Of a DNA stretch of 64,000 bases, positions 57,104-64,000 are shown piece by piece. Every line of letters starts with the position of its first letter. Within the stretch, counting starts at the first letter, position 1. Both the position numbers and the translations under genes were made by a program. The notes below the pieces were generated by a model, which saw nothing but the letters and a program-made list of their open reading frames with translations, had not been told where the DNA came from and did not search any database. This DNA is from Spongiibacter tropicus DSM 19543 (GTDB lineage: Bacteria; Pseudomonadota; Gammaproteobacteria; Pseudomonadales; Spongiibacteraceae), in the NCBI RefSeq assembly GCF_000420325.1, contig NZ_ATUS01000005.1, forward strand, positions 62,001 to 126,000, in the 5' to 3' direction.

Positions 57104-58947
57104 CGGGCACTGGCTGGCAATGTCTAGCAACGGCAGGCATTTCGGCTGAGGGTAAAAGAACTTTCCGCTAAGCGATAGACTGTATGTAAACACAGTATTG
57201 CAAGGACGCGGAACATGCCTCATGTGGCGGCCAGGACGGCCAGCCGGGATCGGGATACTGGTCGTTACCAGAGCCACCGACCCGAGCAAACCCTTCTCTA
57301 TCAGATCGTTGACGAGTATTACCCGGCATTCGCTGCGCTTATGGCAGAGCAGGGAAAGGAATTGCCGGGCTATGTGCAACGGGAATTTGAAGAATTTCTC
57401 CAATGCGGGCGGCTGGAGCATGGCTTTCTACGGGTTCGCTGCGAGTCTTGCCACGCCGAGCACCTGGTCGCTTTCAGCTGTAAGCGTCGCGGTTTCTGCC
57501 CGAGCTGTGGGGCGCGGCGGATGGCCGAAAGTGCCGCCTTGCTGGTTGATGAAGTACTGCCTGAACAACCCATGCGTCAGTGGGTGTTGAGCTTCCCGTT
57601 TCAGCTGCGTTTCCTGTTTGCCAGCCGGCCCGAGATCATGGGGTGGGTGCTGGGCATCGTTTACCGCGTCATTGCCACGCACCTGGTCAAGAAAGCGGGC
57701 CATACCCACCAAGTGGCCAAGACGGGCGCGGTCACCCTGATCCAGCGTTTTGGATCGGCGCTCAATCTGAATGTTCACTTCCACATGCTGTTTCTCGACG
57801 GTGTGTATGTCGAGCAATCCCACGGCTCAGCGCGTTTCCGCTGGGTCAAGGCGCCGACCAGCCCAGAGCTCACCCAGCTGACGCACACCATCGCCCACCG
57901 GGTGGGTCGCTATCTGGAACGGCAAGGCCTGCTGGAACGGGATGTCGAAAACAGCTATCTGGCCTCGGATGCGGTGGATGACGACCCGATGACACCCCTG
58001 CTGGGGCACTCGATCACTTACCGTATCGCTGTCGGTTCACAGGCGGGGCGAAAGGTGTTCACTTTGCAAACTCTGCCGACCAGTGGTGATCCGTTCGGTG
58101 ACGGGATTGGCAAGGTAGCCGGGTCCAGCCTGCACGCCGGCGTGGCGGCCAGGGCCGATGAACGCAAGAAGCTCGAACGGCTGTGCCGGTACATCAGCCG
58201 CCCGGCGGTATCCGAGAAGCGGCTGTCGTTAACACGAGGCGGCAACGTGCGCTACCAGCTCAAGACGCCGTACCGGGACGGCACCACGCACGTCATTTTC
58301 GAACCATTGGATTTCATTGCAAGGCTGGCCGCCCTGGTACCGAAGCCCAGAGTCAACCTAACCCGCTTCCACGGGGTGTTCGCACCCAACAGTCGGCACC
58401 GGGCGTTGGTCACGCCGGCAAAACGGGGCAGGGGCAACAAGGTCAGGGTGGCTGATGAACCGGCAACACCAGCACAACGGCGAGCGTCGATGACATGGGC
58501 GCAACGGCTCAAGCGTGTTTTCAATATCGACATCGAGACCTGCAGCGGCTGCGGCGGCGCCATGAAAGTCATCGCCTGCATTGAAGACCCTATAGTGATC
58601 AAGCAGATCCTTGATCACCTGAAGCACAAAGCCGAAACCAGCGGGACCAGGGCGTTACCCGAAAGCCGGGCGCCACCGGCTGAGCTGCTCCTGGGTCTGT
58701 TTGACTGACGAGCCTGAAGGCCAACGATACCAATCAAAATGCTGCGTTCACAGCGCCGCGGCAGGGATCCGCCGTGCTGGTTGTCGGAAAAGGAGCCGCT
58801 AGTGGGAAAGAGGAGGGTAAATTTTCAGCGTTGCTGGCTCCCCGTCAGCCGGATTGGGTTGCATCGCAGGGGTGTCGAAAGAGTCAACTGCGGTCCAAAG
58901 CTGTTGGACTTGGGTGAAAAGGGCGTTTATTCTTCCTATACGTTGTC
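57104..58947 (+). mobile_element. ISCR2 (IS91-like rolling-circle element)
   Basis: About 1.85 kb, the recalled ISCR2 length, from just past the internal att core to the point where glmM homology ends. One transposase gene, no terminal inverted repeats. The ori end is expected downstream of the transposase stop (58709-58947) and the ter end near 57104. Boundaries are approximate. Confidence 0.82.
57215..58708 (+). CDS. rcr2: ISCR2 rolling-circle transposase
   Basis: A 497-residue IS91-family Y1/Y2 HUH transposase. N-terminal zinc-finger-like CESCHAEH and RRGFCPSCGARRMAE (residues ~80-110), HUH-like HFHMLFLDGVY near 190, and the catalytic-Tyr region RLCRYISRPA near 330. A C-terminal CSGCGGAMK motif follows. 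ATG 57215 opens with MPHVAARTASRDRD. It nicks DNA at oriIS and can carry adjacent genes, including resistance genes, by one-ended transposition. Confidence 0.92.
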   Translation: MPHVAARTASRDRDTGRYQSHRPEQTLLYQIVDEYYPAFAALMAEQGKELPGYVQREFEEFLQCGRLEHGFLRVRCESCHAEHLVAFSCKRRGFCPSCGARRMAESAALLVDEVLPEQPMRQWVLSFPFQLRFLFASRPEIMGWVLGIVYRVIATHLVKKAGHTHQVAKTGAVTLIQRFGSALNLNVHFHMLFLDGVYVEQSHGSARFRWVKAPTSPELTQLTHTIAHRVGRYLERQGLLERDVENSYLASDAVDDDPMTPLLGHSITYRIAVGSQAGRKVFTLQTLPTSGDPFGDGIGKVAGSSLHAGVAARADERKKLERLCRYISRPAVSEKRLSLTRGGNVRYQLKTPYRDGTTHVIFEPLDFIARLAALVPKPRVNLTRFHGVFAPNSRHRALVTPAKRGRGNKVRVADEPATPAQRRASMTWAQRLKRVFNIDIETCSGCGGAMKVIACIEDPIVIKQILDHLKHKAETSGTRALPESRAPPAELLLGLFD

Positions 58948-59186
58948 GGCAGCGGGCCAAAAAGGAATACGTCCATGCCCATCGAGGTGAAACCGGCTGT
59001 GAGCGCGGGTTCAAGCATATAGCCCGACAGGCGCGTATCCTTGCCGATCACGACACGATGGCGGTGGTCACCGCGACGAAAGACACGGCCAGCCGCCATG
59101 CCGACGCGCAAGGCGGTTTCCGCCGTCATCGCGCCTTCGTTGGCTTTGCCACGAATACCGTCTGTGCCGAAATATTTGCGCACCAT
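58948..59186 (-). pseudogene. glmM: Truncated phosphoglucosamine mutase gene
   Basis: The first ~80 residues of GlmM are intact ([45 protein letters not shown]), then the frame runs into ISCR2 sequence and stops at 58884. The active-site serine region lies beyond the break, so it is inactive. It follows sul2 on the same strand, preserving a folP-glmM-like order from the source chromosome. This is the known sul2-glmM arrangement. Confidence 0.9.
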
Positions 59187-59272
59187 AAGGTCGATTATCC
59201 TGTCGTCGGGTCGCCCTCAAAGGGGACATGCCTGCTGAACCGCGAATATAGAGAAATATCCCGAATGTGCAG

Positions 59273-60088
59273 TTAACGAATTCTTGCGGTTTCTTTCAGC
59301 GCCGCCAATACCGCCAGCCCGTCGCGCAAGGGGCGCGGCTCGTGTGTGCGGATGAAGTCAGCTCCACCTGCGGCGGCGGCAAGCTCTGCAGCGAGTGTCG
59401 CGGCCCCGACATCCCCCGGACCACGGCCTGTGAGCGCGCGCAGAAAGGATTTGCGCGAAACAGACAGAAGCACCGGCAAATCGAAGCGCAGCCGCAATTC
59501 ATCGAACCGCGCCAGCACCGAGAGCGAGGTTTCGGGAGCAGCCCCCAGAAAAAACCCCATGCCGGGATCAAGGACAAGGCGGTTGCGTTTGATACCGGCA
59601 CCCGTCAGCGCCGCGATGCGCGCGTCAAAGAACGCCGCAATGTGATCCATGATGTCGCCAGCGGGTGCCTCGCGCCGATCTGCCTGCCCGTCTTGCACCG
59701 AATGCATAACGACGAGTTTGGCAGATGATTTCGCCAATTGCGGATAGAACGCAGCGTCTGGAAAACCGCGAATATCATTGAGATAGGCCACACCACGCGA
59801 CAAGGCATAGGCTTGCGTCGCGGGTTGATAACTGTCGAGCGAGACGGGAATGCCATCTGCCTTGAGCGCGTCCAGCACCGGCGCGATACGCGCGATTTCT
59901 GTGTCGGACGAAACAGGCGCGGCGTCGGGATTGCTGGATGCCGGACCGAGGTCGATCACATCTGCCCCCTCGGCCATCAGCTTACGCGCCTGCGCAATGG
60001 CTGCGTCTGGCGCCAGATACCGGCCTCCATCGGAGAAACTGTCCGAGGTTATGTTGACGATGCCGAAAATGATGAGCGATTTATTCAT
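59273..60088 (-). CDS. sul2: Sulfonamide-resistant dihydropteroate synthase Sul2
   Basis: A 271-residue enzyme that condenses pterin pyrophosphate with p-aminobenzoate but is poorly inhibited by sulfonamides, bypassing the host FolP. The start MNKSLIIFGIVNITSDSFSDG, middle LGPASSNPDAAPVSS, RGFPDAAFYPQLAKS and end RDGLAVLAALKETARIR agree with my memory of Sul2 at full length. Loops around RGFPD are where Sul enzymes differ from FolP. It follows an AT-rich promoter region and precedes truncated glmM. Confidence 0.97.
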   Translation of the reverse strand: MNKSLIIFGIVNITSDSFSDGGRYLAPDAAIAQARKLMAEGADVIDLGPASSNPDAAPVSSDTEIARIAPVLDALKADGIPVSLDSYQPATQAYALSRGVAYLNDIRGFPDAAFYPQLAKSSAKLVVMHSVQDGQADRREAPAGDIMDHIAAFFDARIAALTGAGIKRNRLVLDPGMGFFLGAAPETSLSVLARFDELRLRFDLPVLLSVSRKSFLRALTGRGPGDVGAATLAAELAAAAGGADFIRTHEPRPLRDGLAVLAALKETARIR

Positions 60089-60380
60089 GGGGGCTTCTAT
60101 AATAATAATAATCGAGCATGAGTCTCATACGGATGCTCGGGTCGAAAGGGAATCCCCAGGCGAGTAACCTGTTTGCGGTGATCCATTAGCTGCAGGAGCA
60201 GAAGAGCATACATCTGGAAGCAAAGCCAGGAAAGCGGCCTATGGAGCTGTGCGGCAGCGCTCAGTAGGCAATTTTTCAAAATATTGTTAAGCCTTTTCTG
60301 AGCATGGTATTTTTCATGGTATTACCAATTAGCAGGAAAATAAGCCATTGAATATAAAAGATAAAAATGTCTTGTTTACA
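60089..60380 (-). promoter_or_regulatory. sul2 upstream region
   Basis: No gene. Contains an ATAATAATAAT run just before the sul2 ribosome site (possible -10), an inverted repeat GAGCAT / ATGCTC (60114-60141), and the CATGGTAT pair at 60303 and 60315. The sequence resembles that upstream of sul2 in RSF1010, from memory. Confidence 0.45.
60303..60322 (+). repeat. CATGGTAT pair before right att core
   Basis: CATGGTAT at 60303 and 60315, 12 bases apart, with the second ending 59 bases before the core at 60381, matching the internal site exactly in spacing. The bases between differ. Confidence 0.7.
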
Positions 60381-60395
60381 ATAGAGTGGGAGTAG
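60381..60395 (+). other. attR core (displaced guaA 3' end)
   Basis: ATAGAGTGGGAGTAG encodes IEWE-stop, the end expected for the original guaA. A terminator follows at 60468. Confidence 0.8.
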
Positions 60396-60574
60396 CCGGT
60401 ATGCTGACTGGCAAGGCGGACACCACCGCGCTTGTCAGTTCCAGTCAAGCGTCGGTACTGGATACGCAAAGGCCTGCTTAGGGCCTTTTTCAGAGCAGCG
60501 GGCATCGCGTCTATAGGGATTATGGGAGTCGAGAAAAAGCCCGCTCTGCGTTCCGGTTTTGCCTAGTTTTATAT
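60396..60574 (+). terminator. Original guaA terminator, displaced by the island
   Basis: AAAGGCC / GGCCTTT arms with TTT (60468-60490), 73 bases past the attR core. The rest of the gap to the PhnB-like gene shows only a possible long-loop repeat of AGCGGGC / GCCCGCT and no gene. Confidence 0.7.
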
Positions 60575-60970
60575 CTACTGAGGAAGATTAAGCTGCCAGG
60601 ACACGCCAAAACGATCGGCAACCCACGCGTATTGTTTGCTGAACCCATAGTTATCCAGTGGCATCATGACCTGTCCCTTCTCCGACAGTTTGGAAAATGC
60701 GGTTTCAAGTTCTTCGATGGTATCGAAATCCACAACGATCGACATGGACGGCGTGAAGGAAAAGTCGTGCACTGGCGGGCTGTTAAAAATAAGCAAGTCG
60801 TGGCCGGCGAAGGATGCCTCAGCCAGCTTAAACGCACCTGCTGACATCTCCTCACCCTCACCGTAGTGCACGATAGTGCCAACGTTAAATTCTTTGAAAA
60901 TCGACGAGTAAAGATCAATGGCTTCCTGTGCCTTGCCTTGGAACATAAGCTGAGTTTTGACGTTAATCAT
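60575..60970 (-). CDS. PhnB-like VOC family protein
   Basis: A 131-residue protein from ATG 60970 (MINVKTQLMFQGKAQEAID); ATG 61000 would add ten residues. Single VOC/PhnB-like domain with FSFTPSMSIVVDFDTIEELE. PhnB-like proteins are cytoplasmic, of unclear function; some VOC relatives bind or modify small toxic compounds. Last gene of a six-gene minus-strand run. Confidence 0.78.
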   Translation of the reverse strand: MINVKTQLMFQGKAQEAIDLYSSIFKEFNVGTIVHYGEGEEMSAGAFKLAEASFAGHDLLIFNSPPVHDFSFTPSMSIVVDFDTIEELETAFSKLSEKGQVMMPLDNYGFSKQYAWVADRFGVSWQLNLPQ

Positions 60971-61052
60971 GGTCTTTCCCAAACCTCTGTCATCCATCAT
61001 AGCGTTTTAAGCTTGAGCAGTAATATTCATCCTTCGGAGCCCAGTTTATTCC

Positions 61053-61517
61053 TTAAGAGTGGTCAGGAATCTCGGGACCAACTAACTTGCTGAGTTGCGC
61101 TAGAGACTCCTGCCAGCCAAGGTAGCAGCTTTCGACGGGGATCTGTGAGGGAATGCCTGCCTGCACGATCTGTATCTCGGTGCCGCATGACACCGCTTTG
61201 AAATTGATGGTGACCTGTATTTCACCGGGAAGCTCGTCATCGTCAAAACGATCAGTGTGACGAATGCGTTGCTTAGGCAGCAGCTCGATATACTCCACCG
61301 TGAAGGAATGGCTGCTGCCAGTAGAAAAATTGGTGAAGGACATGTGGTAACCGCCACCTTCGCGGACATCGATGTTGTCGATGACGCCGGTAAACCCGTA
61401 TGGCGGCAGCCAGTATTCCAGTGCCTGTTTGTCGATAAAGGCTTTGTAGACTCTCTCTACGGGGGCGGGCAGTACCCGGTGCAGCCGGACAGTGCCGGTT
61501 TCTGGTTGGTCTGACAT
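61053..61517 (-). CDS. SRPBCC/AHSA1-like protein
   Basis: A 154-residue START-like protein. It opens with VRLHRVLPAPVERVYKAF and has YWLPPYGFTG and ends with GWQESLAQLSKLV, typical of AHSA1/polyketide-cyclase-like proteins that bind hydrophobic ligands. Function unknown. It lies between the YCII and PhnB-like genes, a common pairing in sigma-factor-linked clusters, although no sigma factor is seen here. Confidence 0.8.
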   Translation of the reverse strand: MSDQPETGTVRLHRVLPAPVERVYKAFIDKQALEYWLPPYGFTGVIDNIDVREGGGYHMSFTNFSTGSSHSFTVEYIELLPKQRIRHTDRFDDDELPGEIQVTINFKAVSCGTEIQIVQAGIPSQIPVESCYLGWQESLAQLSKLVGPEIPDHS

Positions 61518-61560
61518 CAGTTTCTCCTGGCAGCTTGTTGTTTACACTGCTGGCGATTCG

Positions 61561-61929
61561 TTAACGATTGTTGTCCTGCTCGAGTAACTCTCGCACTGGG
61601 CGGATTTCCACGCAGCCGTAGCGCGCGGGAGGAATCTTTTCCGCTAGGCGTATGGCCTCATTCATATCCCTGGCTTCAAGCATATAAAATCCGGCCAGTT
61701 GTTCTTTCGTCTCTGCGAAGGGGCCATCGGTAATTAATGGCTTGTTATCACGCATGCGCAGGGTGGTTGCGGTGTCGGTCGATAGCAGTGGCGCGCCGTC
61801 GAGAAAATTGCCGCCTTGGGTCAGCCCGTCAACGCACGCGATGCATTCGCGATTGAGCTTGTCCCATTCCTGCTGGGAGAGCTGCTGCATTTTCTTTTCG
61901 TCGTAATACACTAAACATAAGTATTTCAT
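61561..61929 (-). CDS. YCII-domain (DGPF) protein
   Basis: A 122-residue ferredoxin-like protein. Motifs KYLCLVYYDEKKMQQL at the start and ITDGPFAETKEQLAGFYMLE are the DGPF/YCII signature. The role in the cell is unclear. It is 31 bases downstream of the GST gene in the same run. Confidence 0.88.
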   Translation of the reverse strand: MKYLCLVYYDEKKMQQLSQQEWDKLNRECIACVDGLTQGGNFLDGAPLLSTDTATTLRMRDNKPLITDGPFAETKEQLAGFYMLEARDMNEAIRLAEKIPPARYGCVEIRPVRELLEQDNNR

Positions 61930-61960
61930 TTTAGACCTCGTATATTTTTATGGTTGATCA

Positions 61961-62617
61961 TTAGTCTCGGTTGGGAGCACCGGGTGGAAACAGTGAGCGA
62001 TAGGGGCGCGCTTCATCGACGCAGCGCTCAACACTTGGTCTCGTCAGAAGCCGTGTTCTGTAACGGCGTAAATGTGTATGTTCTTGGCCTATCTCATGCA
62101 CCCAGTCGGCGTAGAACAATGAGGGCGCGGCGGCGCAATCGGCAAGAGTGAACGCATCTCCGCAGGCGTATTGGGTATTTTGGAGGTGCTTGTTCAGCCA
62201 GCCATAGGTTTGTTGCAGCATCGCCTTTGCTGAATTCACCGTCAGCGTATCCCTATAAGAGGGGATACGCATAAAATCGTTAACGATGTGTTGGGTTGGC
62301 GTCATCACATAATTGTCGAAGAATCGGTCAAACATACGTACTGTTATCGCTTGCTCTTTATCTGGGGGTAATAGCGCTACCTGTCCGGGATAATAATGCT
62401 GTAAGTACTCGATAATCATTGAGGATTCACATATTTCACGCTCGCCGTCGATAAGCACGGGAAATTTCCCCTGGGGTGACAGCGTAAGAATACGTTGAAC
62501 ATTTTCCTGATGATCGGGGTCGATCATTTGAAAGGTAAAAGGGGTATCGTTTTCATACAGCGCGATCAGCGCTTTCCACGTATAGGATGAAAATGGATGA
62601 CCAAACAGCTCGGGCAT
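61961..62617 (-). CDS. Glutathione S-transferase family protein
   Basis: A 218-residue protein from ATG 62617 (MPELFGHPFSSYTWKALIAL) with AGGAGAG upstream. N-terminal thioredoxin-like domain with GKFPVLIDG and ICESSMIIEYL (glutathione-binding pattern) and an all-helical C-terminal domain. It may conjugate or reduce electrophiles. It lies in a run of VOC, YCII and SRPBCC genes, suggesting a small detoxification operon. Confidence 0.85.
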   Translation of the reverse strand: MPELFGHPFSSYTWKALIALYENDTPFTFQMIDPDHQENVQRILTLSPQGKFPVLIDGEREICESSMIIEYLQHYYPGQVALLPPDKEQAITVRMFDRFFDNYVMTPTQHIVNDFMRIPSYRDTLTVNSAKAMLQQTYGWLNKHLQNTQYACGDAFTLADCAAAPSLFYADWVHEIGQEHTHLRRYRTRLLTRPSVERCVDEARPYRSLFPPGAPNRD

Positions 62618-62665
62618 AGTGTGCTCTCCTTTTCTTAGGTTCACTTCCTAGGCTTGGTTACTTAA

Positions 62666-63463
62666 CTACGCTCGCCTAGAGCCGACGAGAGCAAAGCGTG
62701 CCCCCTGTGGGTCGATACCTGCGACGGTGAAATCTCCGCCGGGAATTTCATCGGGGCCGTGCAGAATTTGCCCTTTGTTTTGAAGGATAGTCTCGCAAGC
62801 ATCATCGATATCTGCGCAGCGAAAATAGTATTGCCACATGGGCATGGGCATTTCTTCAGGCGCAGGCATCAGGGCACCGATTACGCCGTTGTGACGGATA
62901 AATTCGTAGCGACCCATCGGCCCCATATCCAGCTCGCCATCTTTACTCCAGCCAAACTCCGAGAAGTAGAAGGTTTTCGCTGCTTCGGGGTCAGGGGTGA
63001 CTAGTTCATTCCACGCGCAGTGGCCGACGCGGGGCTTGTCGAAGGCAAAGGCCAAGCTGGCCTCATCACTAAGGCCTCGCATTACATAAAATGGTGCACC
63101 ATCAGGGTCGGTCACCATGGCGATACGCCCGACCTGCGGAATATTCGTCGCCGGCATTTGCAGTTGTCCGCCATTGGCAAGAATGCGGGTAAGGCATTGA
63201 TCGACATCGTCCACGCATATATAGCCCAACCATACGGGCCTGACACCGCCCCGTTTCATGTCGTCGGACAACGCCATAAGACCGGCGATATCGTGAGATT
63301 CTCCACTGTCTTCATCGTGGGCGCGGAGAATTCGGTAGCCCATCCCCGGCTGAATGCTATCGCTTGTCTGCCAGCCGAGTATCGCACGGTAAAAAGAAAG
63401 TGCCGCATCACAGTTGTCGGTTAATAATTCGTACCAAATAAACTGGCCGTGTTGGTTGCGCAT
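62666..63463 (-). CDS. Double VOC (glyoxalase-fold) protein
   Basis: A 265-residue protein with two VOC domains (residues ~5-125 and ~145-262): each begins with WYELLTDN / WNELVTPD-type motifs (GQFIWYELLTDNCDAALSFY; GHCAWNELVTPDPEAAKTFY). Each ends with a PEGAR-like line (DPDGAPFYVM, DPQGARFALVG). Metal ligands are not fixed by sight. Similar two-domain proteins are annotated as bleomycin-resistance-like without proof. Confidence 0.85.
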   Translation of the reverse strand: MRNQHGQFIWYELLTDNCDAALSFYRAILGWQTSDSIQPGMGYRILRAHDEDSGESHDIAGLMALSDDMKRGGVRPVWLGYICVDDVDQCLTRILANGGQLQMPATNIPQVGRIAMVTDPDGAPFYVMRGLSDEASLAFAFDKPRVGHCAWNELVTPDPEAAKTFYFSEFGWSKDGELDMGPMGRYEFIRHNGVIGALMPAPEEMPMPMWQYYFRCADIDDACETILQNKGQILHGPDEIPGGDFTVAGIDPQGARFALVGSRRA

Positions 63464-63499
63464 AGGGTTCTCCAGCGAGTACCAGTGAATGAGCGATGA

Positions 63500-63871
63500 C
63501 TATTTTTCGAGTGTGACCACCGGTGTAAAGCCACCGAAAATCAGACGCATACCATCAAAAGGCATGGGGTTGCTCTCCGGGTTAACGCGCGGGTCGGTAT
63601 CCATCGCTGCCATCATTTTTTCCATCCCCGCATCGCGGGTGGCTTTATCTGGCCATTCGATCCAGGAAAATACGACAGCCTCGCCCTCTGCTACCTGTAC
63701 CGCTCGCCGAAAGTCAGTAACTTTGCCGTCGGGCACGTCGTCTTCCCAGCATTCGAGAACACGGGTGGCGCCCCATTCCAAGAAAATGGGGTCGGCGGTT
63801 TCAGCGTGGTGAATAAATTTCTCTTTATTGGCCTCGGGAACAGCCAAAAGAAATCCATCGATATAGCTCAT
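63500..63871 (-). CDS. DUF1428 family protein
   Basis: A 123-residue ferredoxin-like protein (MSYIDGFLLAVPEANKEKF ... DGMRLIFGGF). The family is of unknown function, widespread and cytoplasmic. It is the first gene of the six-gene run. GAGGAGATG lies just before ATG 63871. The upstream 129 bases to the window edge hold its promoter, with an AT-rich stretch near 63960-63980. Confidence 0.88.
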   Translation of the reverse strand: MSYIDGFLLAVPEANKEKFIHHAETADPIFLEWGATRVLECWEDDVPDGKVTDFRRAVQVAEGEAVVFSWIEWPDKATRDAGMEKMMAAMDTDPRVNPESNPMPFDGMRLIFGGFTPVVTLEK

Positions 63872-64000
63872 GATTCATCTCCTCGAGTTGTCGGTGGCAC
63901 TCCGTGCCAGTAAGTCCTAAGTAGTCGTTGATGTGCCCTTGTAATCGACAGGTCAGGACGAATTTATTAAGAATTTTTTTCCTCAGAGTTGATTGCCTCA

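Larger units (their letters stand above)
44731..60384. mobile_element. GIsul2-like integrative genomic island in guaA
   Basis: About 15.65 kb between the guaA 3' end core (44728-44742) and a second core (60381-60395), both encoding IEWE-stop. Integrase lies at the guaA side; replication, oriT/TraJ, trbJKL, usp-sulP, ISCR2, truncated glmM and sul2 follow. Gene set, length and insertion site agree with my memory of GIsul2. It lacks a relaxase and most mating-pore genes, so it behaves as a mobilisable rather than self-transmissible element. An internal third core at 57089 divides it into 12.4 kb and 3.3 kb parts. Confidence 0.9.

Noticed and set aside
57104-58947. ISCR2 as an insertion sequence with terminal inverted repeats and target duplication
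   Set aside because: IS91-like elements lack both, and none are seen at either edge.
44731-60384. Reading the island as a complete self-transmissible conjugative element
   Set aside because: No relaxase, coupling protein or TrbB-I genes are present; only oriT, TraJ and TrbJKL.

Overview
The window is a gammaproteobacterial chromosome segment of moderately high GC. Its housekeeping order is ypjD-like/corC-like, ffh, rpsP-rimM-trmD-rplS, xerD-dsbC-hom-thrC-recJ-prfB-lysS, guaB-guaA. The CHAT lipoproteins, TonB receptor and gene order would suit a marine, Spongiibacteraceae-like (Cellvibrionales) organism, but that placement is only an impression. No rRNA or CRISPR is present. There is one tRNA-Leu.

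Layout. 1-8.6 kb: end of an M18 aminopeptidase, thioesterases, a crotonase, a queuosine-tRNA glycosyltransferase-like protein, trpS, a TonB-dependent receptor and a membrane diguanylate cyclase. 8.7-17.4 kb: an unusual operon of three tandem paralogous lipoproteins, each with TPR-like repeats and a C-terminal CHAT (caspase-like) domain, closed by a translationally coupled LPP20/DUF4384-type secreted protein. 17.4-44.7 kb: core genes, including queA-tgt, the ffh and rpsP operons, hom-thrC-recJ-prfB-lysS, a Crp/Fnr regulator, a LuxR-type two-component pair, xseA and guaBA.

44.73-60.38 kb: an integrated island of about 15.65 kb in the 3' end of guaA. It has a P4-type tyrosine integrase, an HTH regulator, AlpA-like, RepA- and RepC-like replication genes (RSF1010-like), iteron arrays, an RP4/IncP-like oriT with TraJ but no relaxase, trbJ/trbK/trbL, a UspA-like protein and a SulP transporter, then ISCR2, a truncated glmM and the sulfonamide resistance gene sul2. 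This matches what I recall of GIsul2, known from Enterobacter, Shigella and Acinetobacter. Three copies of the guaA-end core occur (44728, 57089, 60381). The two right-hand copies share the same arm-site geometry, which suggests tandem accretion of two related islands. The displaced guaA terminator lies just right of the last core.

60.5-63.9 kb: a minus-strand operon of six small proteins (DUF1428, double VOC, GST, YCII, SRPBCC, PhnB-like), probably the original chromosomal neighbour of guaA.

How parts work together: the island carries its own integration, replication-initiation and transfer-origin functions but must borrow a relaxase and mating pore. Its cargo is sulfonamide resistance plus an anion transporter and stress protein. 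The CHAT operon is the best candidate for an undescribed system: three envelope-anchored putative cysteine proteases with near-identical catalytic ends and diverged N-terminal parts, plus a shared secreted partner.
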